Positions 38,823-55,913 of a stretch of 64,000 nt of DNA are shown in pieces. This DNA comes from Piliocolobus tephrosceles. Its lineage: Eukaryota; Chordata; Mammalia; Primates; Cercopithecidae. The position numbers and the translations under genes were made by a program. Numbering within the stretch: position 1 is the first letter of the stretch; each line of letters begins with the position of its first letter. Under the pieces are notes generated by a model. That model was not told the origin of the DNA, ran no database searches, and saw only the letters and a program-made list of their open reading frames with translations. Location: NCBI RefSeq assembly GCF_002776525.5, contig NC_045441.1:122493655-122557654 (forward strand), in the 5' to 3' direction.

Positions 38823-40186
38823 GGGGGCTGTGATCACAAGCACTTGGGACCAAGAGAATTTTAGTAGAAATAATTGGTTAAAGGGTATTCAAATCTTTTA
38901 ATATTTAGCATTATCTTATCAGTCTGTGAAAGTCTTCAAAACTAGGTTTGAGAAATCTTCACTCTTTAAGACCCTCAGAGCAGAATAATCAAGGGTAAGA
39001 GATTTGGGAAAGGAAGTAAAGTATTTCTAATTTTAAAGTGTTCTAAAACCTACACGCTGAGTACATATCGTAGCAATATAGATACTAGGGAATGACTAGG
39101 AGTTCAGTCGTTTGGAAATATGTATATTTTGTTATAATTCTGGTGTGAGACTTTACTGAATTCCTGTTAACTTATTTTTGTACAGGGCTTTTTTCATAAA
39201 GCACCAATAATTCTACCTGACCTCACAGGGTTTTGTGATATTAGACTAGTCATGGTTGATTATATTATCCTTTTAAATTGCCTTTTAATTTTCAGCTGAT
39301 GTAAGTGAAATAGATAATATAAATTAATTAATATTGGATCTGTTCAGTGTTTATGCTCTAGGAGATTTCAGGAAACAAACAGGAAGATAAGGTTCTAAAC
39401 AAGTGCCATTTGGGGCTGTGTCATTTTATTACTCATACCTTGCTTATTTGCTGTTTTTTAGTGGGCTATCTATCATATTAGTGTGTATATAAGAGGCTAT
39501 ATGTGACATAATCTCAGGCCTTATTGATTTAAACTGCATTTACCTCATCACTAATCACCTTTGTGGCAGGTAGCTGCAGTGGTCACGGGGCACTTTGTAT
39601 GTGTCACGTTTGTGACTCATGTGCTCTTTTGTGAAGAGCATTTTGTCTCACCTAAATTCCTATTACTTTTTTGTCCTTCTTGAAGCTCTGCTTACAGTTT
39701 TGCGTTTTTCTACCCCCAATCCCTAAACATGCTGAATTTAGTTGGCTCGTTGACTGCTAAATACTTTTCTCTCCTTGCTGTGGTGTTGGTTTTGCTGGAT
39801 GGAGTACTTCTCATCTAGCTTCTTCATGTGTAAAACAAAACCAGTAACTGAAATTTCAAATTTGGAAATATCAATGTCTTTTTTTTGATCTGCCTTCAGT
39901 GTTGCGTTGTCATCTTTATAAGCTTAAGACTTCTTGATTTTATTCCAAGTTTTACTAATATTCAAAAAGTTTATTTGTTAAATCCCATATCATCAAATGC
40001 CCTCCACATTGCAAGTAAAACCACATGAATCTGGTCATTATACCTCTCTCTCCTCATAGATTTCAGAGATCTAATGAGTCTAGTAAGATTTGCATCATGG
40101 ATAATTAGAGGACTTATAAGAATAAAACTTGTGTAAGTGATTATATCATGTATGTAATTAAAATGGTTTTGATTCAGATTTAAATG
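38606..40186. other. Intron with a (TG)n microsatellite; otherwise unclassified
   Basis: A pure dinucleotide repeat of about 16 TG units runs from 38789 to 38820. No gene or named repeat seen in the other ~1.5 kb. Confidence 0.55.
38789..38820. repeat. (TG)n microsatellite
   Basis: Uninterrupted TG dinucleotides, likely length-polymorphic. Confidence 0.97.
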
Positions 40187-42680
40187 CTTTTTTTTTTTTA
40201 TTGTGGTAAAGTCACATACCATAAAACCTACCATTTTAACCATTTTGAAATGTACAGTTCCGCAGTATTAAATACACCGATAGTGTTGTGCAACCATCAC
40301 CAGCATCCATTTCCACAACTCTTTTCATCTTGTAAAACTGAAACTCTGTACTCTAATATTAAAGACCAATTCCCCATACCCCTCTTCTCCCAGCTTTTGG
40401 CAACCACCATTCTACTTTCTGTTTCTATGAATTTGACTAATCTAAGTACTGCATGTAAGTAGAATCATACAGTATTTGTCTTTTTTTTGACTGAGTTATT
40501 TCATTTAGCATAATATACTCAAGGTTCATCCATGTTGTAGCATGCATCCAAATTTCCTTCCTTTTTAAAGCTGAATAATATTCCATTGTATGTATATATC
40601 ACATTTTGCTTATCCATTCATGTGTTGATGAACACTTGAGTTGCTTCCACATTTTAGTGATTGTGAATAATGCTGCTATGAAAATGAGTGTACTCTTCAA
40701 GACCCTGATATCTCTTCAAGACTTTGCTTGCAATTCTTTAAGTATATACTCAATTAGAATTGCTGGATATATAGTAATTTCATTTTTAATTTTTTAAGGA
40801 ACCGCAATACGGGTTTTCATAGTGACTGTACCATTTTACGTTCCCAACAACAGTGCACAAACGTTCCAACTTCTCCACATCCTTGCCAACTCTTGCTATT
40901 TCCTGTTTTTTCTGGGGAGATGGTGGTGATATTAACAGTAGCCATCCCAATGAGTGTAGGGCAGCATCTCATTATTTGCATTTTCCTAATGATTAGTGAC
41001 GTTAGGCATCATTTCAAGTACATATTGGCCATTTGTATATCTTCTTTGGAAAAATGTCTATTCAAGTCCCTTGCACATATTCAAGTTGACTTTTTTGTTG
41101 AATTTAGGAGTTCTGTATGTATTTTGTATATTAATCCCTTATCCAATATGAGATTTTGAATTTTTTGTCCAATCTTTTGGTTGCCTTTTTACTCCGTTCT
41201 TTGTGTCTTTTGGTGCACAAAAATTTTAAAATTTTCATGCAGTCCAATTTGATTTTTTTTTTTATTGCTTTTGTTTTTGGTATCATATCCAAGAAATCAT
41301 TACCAAATCCAATGTCATAAAGCTTTTGCCCTGTGTTTTCTTCTGAGAGTTTTATTGTTTTAGGTCTTGCATTTAGAACTTTGATCTATTTTGAGTTAAC
41401 TTTTGTATATGATGTTAGATAAGGATCCAACTTCACTTTTTGTATGTAGATATTGTTTCCCTGTACCGCATTTGTTGAAAGGCCGTCCTTTCCCCATTGA
41501 ATGGTCTTGGCATTCTCGCCAAAAATCATTTGACTGCGTATGTGAAGTTTTTTTTCCTAGGGTCTCTTTTCTATTCCATTGGTCTATATATTTGTCTGTG
41601 TGCCAGCACCACAGTGTTTTGATTACTGTAGCTTCTAAGTAAGTTTGAAATTAGGAAGTAAGTTTTGAAATTAGGAAGTGTGAGTCTTCTAGATTTGTTC
41701 TTCTTTTTCAAGATGGTATTGGCTATTTTGGATCCCATGAGATTCTGCATGAATTTTAGGATAGTCTCTCTCTGCAAAAAAATGTCATTGGGAATTTGAT
41801 GGGGGTTGCATTGACTTTGTAGATTGCTTTAGGTATAATAGTATCGACATCTTAACAGTAGTAAATCTTCCAGTCCATGACATGGGATGTGTTTCTATTC
41901 ATTAATTATAATTTATTAATTTAGCAACATTTTATAGCTTTCGTTATATAATGAAAGCTACTATATATATATAAGCTATATAAGTTTTTCACCTTTTTCG
42001 TTAATTCCTGATTATTCTTTTAAATGTAAATTGAATTATTTTCATAATTTTCTTTTGAGATTGTTAGTGTATAGAAATGTTAGTGTATAGTTAGTGTATA
42101 GAAATGTTAGTGTATAGAAATGCAACTGACTTGATCATGGTGTATAGTCCTATAAGTATGCTGCTGAATTCAGTTTGTTAGTGTTTTGTTGACAATTTTT
42201 ATATCTGTATTCATAAGGGATATTGGTCTGTAGTTTTCTTAAAGTGCTTTTGTCTGGCTTTGGTATCAGGGCAATTCTGGCCTCATAGAATAACTTAGGA
42301 AGTTTTCTTCCTTCTTCTAGAATTTTTTGGAAAAGTTTGGTTTTCTTTAAATGTTTGGTAGAATTGACCAGTGAAGCCACTGGGTCTAGAGCTTTTCTTT
42401 GTTGGGAGATTTTAGACTACTTATTTAATCTCCTTACTAGTTATAGATCGATTTGGATTTTCTATTTCTTTGTGATTTAGTGTTGATAGGTTTTATGCTT
42501 CCAGGAAATTGTATGTTTCATCTATGTTATATAACTTGGTGTTGTACAATTATTCACTGTACCCTGTCATTATCAATTTATTTATCTAGAATCAATGGTA
42601 ATGTAACTTCTATTTCTGAATTTAGTCATTTGAGTCTTCTCTATTTTTTTCTTAGTTCACCTGGCTAAAGGTTTGTTATT
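40187..42680 (-). mobile_element. Old L1 (L1M-type), antisense, 3' part up to the LTR insertion
   Basis: From the T run at 40188 the order is 3' UTR ('cataccataaaacctaccat', 'caaccatcaccagcatccat', 'ttccattgtatgtatatatc') then the ORF2 3' half (minus-strand scraps SKIANTILKKKNKSRRLTLP at 41730-41650). It continues at 43194 after the LTR. A near-palindrome lies at 41936-41959 and a cluster of agtgtatagaaatgtt duplications at 42064-42122. Confidence 0.85.
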
Positions 42681-43193
42681 TGCCGAGACTAGCTCAGTCA
42701 GGGAGACCGTAACCCAGTGGTGCTACAGGAATTAAAGACACACACACAGAAATATAGAGGTGTGAAGTGGGAAGTCAGGGGTCTCACAGCCTTCAGAGCT
42801 GAGAACCCCGAACTGAGATTTACCCACGTATTTATTAATAGCAAGCCAGTCATTAGCATTGTTTCTGTAGATATTCGATTAACTAAAAGTATCCCTTATG
42901 AGAAACGAAGGGATGGGCCGAAATAAAGGGGTGGGTCTGGCTAGTTATCTGCAGCAGGAGCATGTCCTTAAGGCACAGATCGCTCATGCTATTGTTTGTG
43001 GTTTAAGAACGCCTTTAAACGGTTTTCCGCCCTGGGCAGGCCAGGTGTTCCTTGCCCTCATTCCAGTAAACCCACAACCTTCCAGCGTGGGTGTTATGGC
43101 CATCATGAACATGTCACAGTGCTGCAGAGATTTTGTTTATGGCTAGTTTTGGGGCCAGTTTATGGCCAGATTTTGGGGGGCCTGTTCCCAACA
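42681..43193 (-). mobile_element. MER9-type solo LTR (HERV-K/HML-3 related), antisense
   Basis: The + strand runs from tgccgagactagctcagtca to cctgttcccaaca, that is TG...CA ends. The minus strand begins TGTTGGGAACAGGCC and ends CTCGGCA, matching the MER9 LTR that accompanies the HML-3 betaretrovirus-like group. The host hexamer gttatt is duplicated exactly at 42675-42680 and 43194-43199, as expected for this group. No internal retroviral sequence remains, so this is a solo LTR left after LTR-LTR recombination. It inserted into the ORF2 region of an older L1. Confidence 0.93.
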
Positions 43194-46100
43194 GTTATTT
43201 TTGATGCTGTTTTCAAAGAACTAACTTTGGTTTCATCAGTTTTTGGTATTGTTTTTCTATTCTCTATTTTATCTCTGCTCTAATCTTTATATTTTTTCTG
43301 CTAGCTTTGGTTTAGTTTGTTCTTTGTTTTCAAATTCCTTAAGCTGTAAAATTAAGCTGTTGTTTTGAGATCTTTTTTGTTTTTTACCGTAAGCATTTAT
43401 AACTATAAATTTCTCCTTTTTTTGCTGTTTTTCCTGCATCCTGTAAATTGTATTTCATATGTTGTGTTTTCATTTTCCTTAATCTCTAGGTATTTTTCTA
43501 ATTTCCTTTGAGGTTTCTTCTTTGATACATTGGTTTTTAAAGAGTGTGTTAATTGACACAATGTTGTGAATTTTCCCTTTTTAACTTTGTTATTGATTTC
43601 TAACTTTATCCCTGTTTAGTTAGAGAAGATACTTTGTGTGATACATTCTGCTTAAATCTATTGAGACTTAATTGGCAGCCTAATATATGGTTTGTTCTGG
43701 AAAATGTCCCATGTGTACTTGAGAAGAGTGTGTATGTTGCTGTTTTGGGGTAGAGTGTTCCGTATGTGTCTGTTAGATCTAGTTGGTTGATTGTGTTAGG
43801 TCTTCTATTTCCTTATTTCTCTCTGGTTGTTCTATCAATTATCAAGAGTAGGGTATTGAAGTCTTCAACTGTTGTAGAACTGTGCATTTCTGCCTTCAAT
43901 TCTGTCAGTTTTTGCTTCATATATTTTGATAGTCTGTCATTAGGTGTATAAATGTTTATAATGGTTATATCTTCTTACTGTGTTGAGCCTTTTATTAATA
44001 TATAATGTCCTTCTTTGTCTCTTGTAATCTTTTTTGATTTGAAGTCTATTTTTTTCTGATATTAGTATAGTTACCCCTACTCTTTTTTTGCTACTATTTT
44101 CATGGAATATCTTTTTCCAGCCTTTTACTTTCAGTCTATTTGTGCCTTTGAATCAATTTTGCCTTTGTAGACAGCATATCATTGGGTCATGAATTTTTAT
44201 TCATTCTGCTAGTCTCTGTCTTTTGGTTGGACAGTTTACCCCATTTACATTTAGAGTAATTACTGATAAGGAGTGACTTATTTTAGACATTTTGTTATTT
44301 TTTTCATATGCATTATTATTTTTTTGCCCTTCATATTCTACATTACTGTATTATTTTGTGTTTAGTTGACTTTTTATAGTGAAATGTTTAAATTCCTTTC
44401 TCATTTCCCAATGGTGTACATTCTGTAGCATTTTTCTTTGTACTTACCGTAGGAATTATGTTTAACATTCTAAAGTTATAACTCTCTAACTTGAATTTGT
44501 ACCAGTTTAACTGCAATAAAATACAAAACGTCCACCCTTTAATGGATTTGTCCCTAACACTTTTGGTTGTTGATGTCACCAAATTGTATCTTTATACATT
44601 GTGTGCTCTGCTCAAAAACATAAGCTAATAATTCTTTTAAATGCAGTAGCCTCTTAAATGACGTAGAAAACAAAATGTGAATTTACAAACCGAAGTTAAC
44701 AGTAATACTAGCTTGTAGACTAATTATTTTTAAAATCTTTTAATATTTTAAATTATGTAGAAAACAAAGTTACAGTTAGAAATAATTGTCATGTAACATT
44801 AATAATTTTTATAATTGCCTAGACATTTATCTTTATTGAGATATTTATGTCTTCATATGCCTTCTAGTTACTGTCTAATGTCCTTTCTTTTTAACATGCA
44901 GGACTTTCTAAAGCATTTCTTGCATGGCAGTCCTGATGGTACTGAAATCCTGTAGCTTTTGTTTACCTGGCAATGTCTTAATTTTTCTCAATCACTTTTG
45001 AAGGACAGTTTTGCGAGATACAGAATTCTTGGTTGACAGTTTTTTTATTTGTTTGTTTGTTTTGGCACTTTGAATGAATCCACTGCCCTCTGGCCCCTGA
45101 AGTTTCTGATGAGAAATCTGTGGATAATCTTATTGGGGATCCTGTATGTGATGAGTAACTTCTCTCAAGATTCTCTCTTTGTCTTTTGAAAGTTTGATTC
45201 TAATGTGTCGTGGTGTAGGTCTCTTTGAGTTCCTCTCACTTGGAGTTTGTTGAACTTCTTGGATATTTATATTCATGTATTTCATCAAATTTGAGATGCT
45301 TTCTGCTATTATTTCTTTATTCTCTGCTCTTTTCTCTCTCTCTTCTCCTTTCAAAACTTTCACAATGTCTAAATTAGTGCATTTGATTGTATCCTGTGGG
45401 CTCTTTTCACTTCTCTTCAATCTTTTTTCATTCTGTTCTTCAGATGATAATTTCCATTGTCTTATCTTGACATTTGCTGATTTTTTCCTTCTCCCTGCTC
45501 ATATCTGCCTTTGAATCCCTCTAGTGAATTTTTCATTCCAAGTATACTTTTCAACTCAAGAATTTCTTATTCTTTTAGTTTTTATATCTCTTTATTGATA
45601 TTGCCAGTTTGTTTATATATAATTTTCTTGACTTTCTCTATATTTTTTGTTATTTGAGCATCTTTAAAATAGTTAAAAAAAACTTTTAAAAAGTTTTTTT
45701 ATAATTTATATATAATTTTCTTGACTTTCTCTATATTTTTTGTTATTTGAGCATCTTTAAAATCTTAATGATTCTACCATTAAGTCTTTTTCAGGGACAG
45801 GTTCTGTTGATTTATTTTTTTTCCTTTGACTGGGCCATATTTTCCTCTCTATTTGTATGCTTTGTGATTTTTTTGTTGTTGTTGAGAACTGGACATTTCA
45901 GTTTAATGATGTGGTGACTCTGTAAATCGGATTCTCCCTCTTTTCCAGGGTTTGCTGGGTTTTGATGTTGTTATTGTTTTATAAATTACTATAGCCAGTG
46001 TCTATCCCAAGGATCAACCTGGGTGTTAATTTAAGATCTCCTCAAATTAAGCTTTTCTAAGCCTGCACCTTTACATGAGCATGCACGGTCACTTTATAAT

Positions 46101-46720
46101 TTTTTGAATACATTCAGTTGTTTTTGAATGTCCTAGTCCCAATGTTTGGGTTTAAAAAGGGAGCAAGAGAAAAATAAAGGTGGTGGGGGAAGGCTGTTGG
46201 CTCTTTAAATTTCCTGGAATTTACTTCAGCAAGAGTAGGAGAGGCTTGAAAAATTGGAGGAAGTGCAGCAGCAATGGTCACTCACCTCTTTGTACCCTGT
46301 GATTAGAGGAAGCAATCAGCGATCGGAGCATAGATTCTTGATACTTGGTGGGCAGGGTTCTTTTTGCCCACCATGTCTCCACCAGGTGTGTGCAAGGTAC
46401 TCCAGGAACAGGTACAGGGATGTCTGCCACAGAGCTGGGTAGCTACTGTGGTAAGAGCTGTAACGGACCGAAATTAACTACAGTTTACCATCTAAGCCTT
46501 CCCTTGGAAGTTGCAAGCCTTACATAGACTCCAGAGTTACAAAATAGTTACATCAGAGAGATTCTGCCAGTACAGTGGTGTAGGTGGGGAGATTCCTGGT
46601 GCTTCCTACTCTGCAGCCTTCCCAGAATCGTCCTTAAGTGCATTTTATAAGTTGGGAACCCCCAAAATAGGGACTGAGGAGAATGCCCTACAGAGGATTT
46701 CAGATCATCTGAAATAGAGG
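43194..46720 (-). mobile_element. Old L1 (L1M-type), antisense, 5' part after the LTR
   Basis: Continues the element of 40187-42680. It covers ORF2 endonuclease-side text ('tgtatgttgctgttttgggg', 'atatctttttccagcctttt'), ORF1 (44900-45520) and a 5' UTR ending around 46720 ('gctttacatgagcatgca', 'ccagtacagtggtgtaggtg'). All frames are broken. A 59-bp segment is present twice, exactly, at 45612-45670 and 45705-45763. The right end is approximate. Confidence 0.75.
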
Positions 46721-47984
46721 TTTTACGGACTTTATGCAGCAGTTACAGGAACTCATTCCATATACTGGGATGTTTTCTTTCTTCCCTAGTAGATTTCAAT
46801 ACCATTCCAGTAGTGCTGAATAACTTGGAATGACTTGTAGTCTAATTGAATTTAAATCTACTAAGGAAGAATGTATTCATTCTTTCAGGATATTGCATAT
46901 TGTTAAAATCCCGCATTTGTTTTCAGGGATGGAGGACAGAGGTGGATGGGGCAAACTTTTGACTATTAGTCTCCATCTTCAGGCTTATGTCCCCTTTTGC
47001 TTTTGTATATCTTAATCCAGCCATTTGTAAAATGAGGCAGTTACTTTTAAGTCAGAGATTTGTAACCTGTTTTTTTTGGCAGTCATGGAAACCCGGAATT
47101 CCTGTGTGAAGTTTTGCATATGTATATTCATTCTTTGGAGAGCAAGGCCTGTGGCTTTCAGTAGATAACAGAGATCTCCTATCAATCAGCAGTTCTCCCC
47201 TCTCCCCAACTTGCCACAGGGGTTAAAAACTAAAGTTTTGGTTATTTCTTCAATTTCAATGCCAGATTGTTTGAATGAATGCTGTATTCTGAAGAGCTAC
47301 AGAGGCTTTTGGCATATAACATTACTTCTCAGAAACCTTTCATGGATTATTAGCAAGATCTGTCTCCTATAGATAATGATGTTGTAGCAGATTATGTTTA
47401 AAGAAAAATAGGTTGTTCTTTTGTATTTATGAAGTACCTCTTCATTACTCTATTTCCTCAAAGTCTTGTCTGACTTGTATGTACTGTTTTTCCTTAATCT
47501 TTTAAAAAAATGTATTATAATTTTAATTTATTTACCACCCTTTCCCCTGTGTGTGTTTATGATGTCTTTTTCTCCAGTGACTTACCACTTTTAACTAACA
47601 AATACAAACCTGAGGCTAGGATCCAGCTCTTTAGAATTCTCTTGCAGCACACATACGGCATTTTATAAACAGCGAGTGCCTAATAAATGTCATGGGCCAG
47701 CGGACTCATGGCAGAAGTAGTAGTCTGTGGAAAACTTCCCATAGTGATTTGTTTACTAATTTTTATTGCGTCTGCCTCTTATTGCTAACTGATGGGTATG
47801 ATTTGAGGAATACAGATGTTATTTTGTGACTCTTGGATGGTTATTGGGCAAATATAATTTAATTGAAAAATCCTCTTTAATCTTAAGAGAGTAATCAAGG
47901 CAGTGATTTCATTTATTAGACTGCTCTTTTTTGGGGTTTTTGAGTGGAGTCTGTATCTGTTATTGTTATTATTTAATTTTTCAG
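46721..47984. other. Intron before exon 3, no recognised element
   Basis: About 1.3 kb. The region just before 47985 has a T-rich tract (tattgttattatttaatttt) ending in tcag, the acceptor of exon 3. Confidence 0.55.
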
Positions 47985-48228
47985 TGAGGGAGATAAATCT
48001 GCAGGACATCAAGGAAGATTTAGAACTGGATCCAGAGGAAAACAGCACCCTTTTTATGGGTATCCTCATTAAGGGTCTGGCCAAACTGAAGAAGATCCCA
48101 GAGACAGTTAAGGCAATCATAGAGCGCTTGGAGCAGGAGCTGAAGCAAATTGTGAAGCGGTCTACAACCCAGGTGGCAGACAGTGGCTATCAGCGGGGGG
48201 AGAACCTTACTGTGGAGAACCAACCAAG
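47985..48228 (+). CDS. EXOC4: EXOC4/SEC8 internal exon (about residues 255-336)
   Basis: This 244-nt exon continues SEC8. The acceptor is tttttcag (AG at 47983-47984) and the donor is GTAGGT from 48229. Entered in phase 1, the G from 15004 plus TG makes valine. Then follow [80 protein letters not shown] and an AG that begins the next codon (arginine in human). The many charged helical heptads ([23 protein letters not shown]) fit the long alpha-helical rod of an exocyst subunit. Human has valine where this copy has leucine in GENLTVEN, as I recall. The frame is open throughout and no stop interrupts the join to exon 2. Confidence 0.96.
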
Positions 48229-48332
48229 GTAGGTGGGAGTGTAGTTTGTATTTTTGATAACTCTATTTACTGTACATTTTCTAGGCAGAGCGTAAGTAAC
48301 TTATCTTCTGTTGATGTTATTTTCCTGAATTT
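48229..48332. other. Start of the downstream intron
   Basis: Short unclassified intron between the donor of the 47985-48228 exon and an Alu insertion. Confidence 0.6.
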
Positions 48333-52919
<4,587 letters not shown>

Positions 52920-53720
52920 TTACTCATTTTGCTTACCTCTGTGTTGATTAAATTTTAACTGTTGCCAAGTGTGCTTTTATATGATGATACCAGTTTTTCA
53001 TGTCATGGATAATGTTTGAGAGTTCCTGTATCCCCTTGCCAACAGATTGTATTATCAAATACTTTTATCCTCGCCCATCTGAGAGGTGAAAAATGGTATT
53101 TCCAAGGTAGTTTGGATTTGCATTTTTATTATAAGTACAGTTACACTTCTTTTCGTTTGTATAAAAGTAACTTGTCATGATATCTGGGTTATATATGGAT
53201 GTATTACTTCAAAATAAAATAGGTTGTGAGTGACTGAGGATACACTTACAACAAGCCATGAAATGATACTTGATAGGTACAAGGTGGTTCATTATCCTAT
53301 TATCTTCACTTTTTTAATGTTTGAAATTTTCAACAGTACAATATTTAAATAGTGTTTATTTCCTTTTCAATGAATTATTTTTCTAATATGTTTGTCTTTT
53401 ATTGATTTGTAGGAAGTCTTTACATTTTTCTAGTATGTTTGTCTTTTATTGATTTGTAGGAACTCTTTACATATCTAGGAAATTCATTCTTTGGAATTTA
53501 TTTTGTAACTTTCTGCCAGTTTCTCTTTTGACTTCATGATGTTTCTGGGCATGTAGACATTTGTTTTAATTTTTTATGAAGCTATATTTATCAGATTTTA
53601 TAGCTTCTGGGTTTTGTGTCATACTTAGAGCTTCCCTACTCTTAGATTATAAATAAAATTTACAACACTTTTCTAGTATTTACATAGTCTCATTCTTAAT
53701 ACTTCTATCTTTGATACATA
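52920..53720 (-). mobile_element. Old L1 fragment, antisense, interrupted
   Basis: 'gttcctgtatccccttgcca' with 'cgcccatctgagaggtgaaa', then 'ttatagcttctgggttttgt' with 'gtcatacttagagcttccct', is an old L1 3' end read backwards. About 53190-53340 differs and may be a later insertion. A 47-bp unit is tandemly repeated at 53382-53475. Confidence 0.65.
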
Positions 53721-55601
53721 TGGAATCTGAAGGAGTGGCCAAACAACTTTTGAGCACACCTGACACGTACTACACTGTATTGTAAGGGGTTGTACACCTT
53801 TTTCATTTCTGTCACCCATGTATCTGTCATGTAATTAATTGTCCATGTTAGCTGCATAATTGCTGAATAATTCTAACATTGAATCGTTTATAGTATAGCC
53901 ATGGTTCTTCTCAAGGTTGGTATTTGCCTCATTTTCTAAAACTCTTTCTTCCCTCCTGGTTTTTCAGTCTGTGAAGACTGAGATTTTCAGAAATACATTT
54001 AATTATTGCTCTAAAATTGAAAAAATAAACTTTTGAAATATTTTTTATGTTTTTGAGGCCGGAATTCAGAATGAGGGCGTACTGATGTAATAGAACATTC
54101 GTATAAAATGTTTTTCTCTGTGAGGAAGACTAAAGGCTCAGGCCTCAAGGATAGTTTTGTAGTATAAACACAATGTTTATGGAAAGAGAAATAAATGAAA
54201 TATTGATCATGATTTTTTTTTTAGACCTGTGGCTAGAATTCAGGCATGAGTTTCTTTTTCATATAAATAGCATTTCCTTTTATCTCTTCTTTCTATGTTA
54301 GTTACCCGTCTTCTAAGTATCCGAAATGCAGGACATGGTGGAATTGGTCATTTTATTTTACAGAAAAGTCATTTAAGAGCAGCATTGCAGTAAGGTCAGG
54401 CATTTGTCCTTGTGGCTTCTTATAGCCATTCCCAAGCACCGCATGTAGCACCTGGACATGCTTGGAATCAGGAAGGGCCTCCATGTAATTTAGATGAGTG
54501 GTTAATTCGAATCAAAGCAAGCGGGAAGCAAGTAAATTTAACTTCAGTGATTATGATTCCATTTGATTAAATCTCTACTTTTGATTACACGTATCAGTGA
54601 GAACACGCTTTAAATATACCCAACTATTAAATATTGAAGGGGATGAATAGGATGAGCCAGAGACATATAGAAGAAATTCCACTATTCTTCAACTGGGATA
54701 TGTCCCCTGCAGCTTAACTGAAATATTTTTAGAACAAATGAATTAATTTTTTTTACATATGGGACTTATTACTCCACTTGTTAACTAAAATATATAATCA
54801 TTACCATGAAAGGTCCCAAGTCTATATACTTCCTAGTAAGACTTAAATAAATTAATTGATAATAGCTCCATCACATATACAGTGACTGAGAAATGTCAGT
54901 AATGTTCATAGTTCTTTTGTAAACATGAGGTTGGACAGCTATTATTCTAGTTGTGTATTGTCCTTTGGTTATAGTCATTAGAAAAAGGCTTCTTGGCTGA
55001 ATAAGCCAGAGATGTTACTCCATATTACATTTCTTAAACCTTTGTTTTTTTATGTGACAAAGTTTAAAAAAAACAAAACAAACCTACTCTTGATTTCTCA
55101 TGTTTTACATATTATAGCAGGTTCAAATTAAAGATCCGACCAGTCAGAGGAATAGATACAATCTGTTTCATGGACTGTCATAACTTTATTTAGATGTCAG
55201 CCATTGTGCTATATCAAGGCCACTTCTCTGTTTGCTAGAATGGGAGCTGCCTTAGGTTTTGTCATTTTTGTGCACTTGCTAGTGTTGTAATAGGAAAGGC
55301 ACTCCAAGCTCAGACTAATACTGGATCTTTTCATTGCAAAAACAAACTAACAAACCCGTGTCAAAGGAAATTCTTTCATTGATGATGTGTAGGGGCGGTG
55401 TCATATATGATTAAAGCACCTTCATGTGTTTCTCAGGCTGATTTCATATTGTCTGGGCTCTTCTAGCTCCTGCCCCATCCTCTTGTCATAGTCTCTAATC
55501 AGATTGGACTGTGAGTTTATAAGGGGAGGGGGAGTGTTTAACTTTGTGTTTGCAGCCTGATTTAGGGCTGGGCACATATTAAATGCCTACGAGTTTATTT
55601 T
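53721..55601. other. Intron, no recognised element
   Basis: About 1.9 kb of AT-rich intron with no gene or repeat I can name. Confidence 0.5.
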
Positions 55602-55913
55602 TGTGGATATGTGATCTCACTCTGTCACCGAGGCTGGAATGTAGAGGCCCAATCATCATTGCTCACTATATTCTTGACCCCACTGGGCTCAAGAGATCCT
55701 CCTGTTTTAGCCTCCTGAGTAGTTGGGACTACTGGTATGTGATATGATGCCTGGCTATTTAAAGTTATTATTTTATTTTATTTTATTTTTTTTGTAGAGA
55801 TAGTGTCTCACTGTGATTGCCCAGGCTGGCCTTGGACTTCTGGTCTCAAGCAGTCCTTCCACTTTAGCCTCCCAAAATACTGCAATTACAGGTGTGAGCC
55901 ACCGTGCCTGGCC
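55602..55913 (-). mobile_element. Antisense old Alu (AluJ-like)
   Basis: Both monomers are visible ('gatctcactctgtcaccgag' and 'gatagtgtctcactgtgatt'), ending 'gtgagccaccgtgcctggcc'. An (ATTTT)n run at 55770-55790 fills the linker. Confidence 0.9.
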
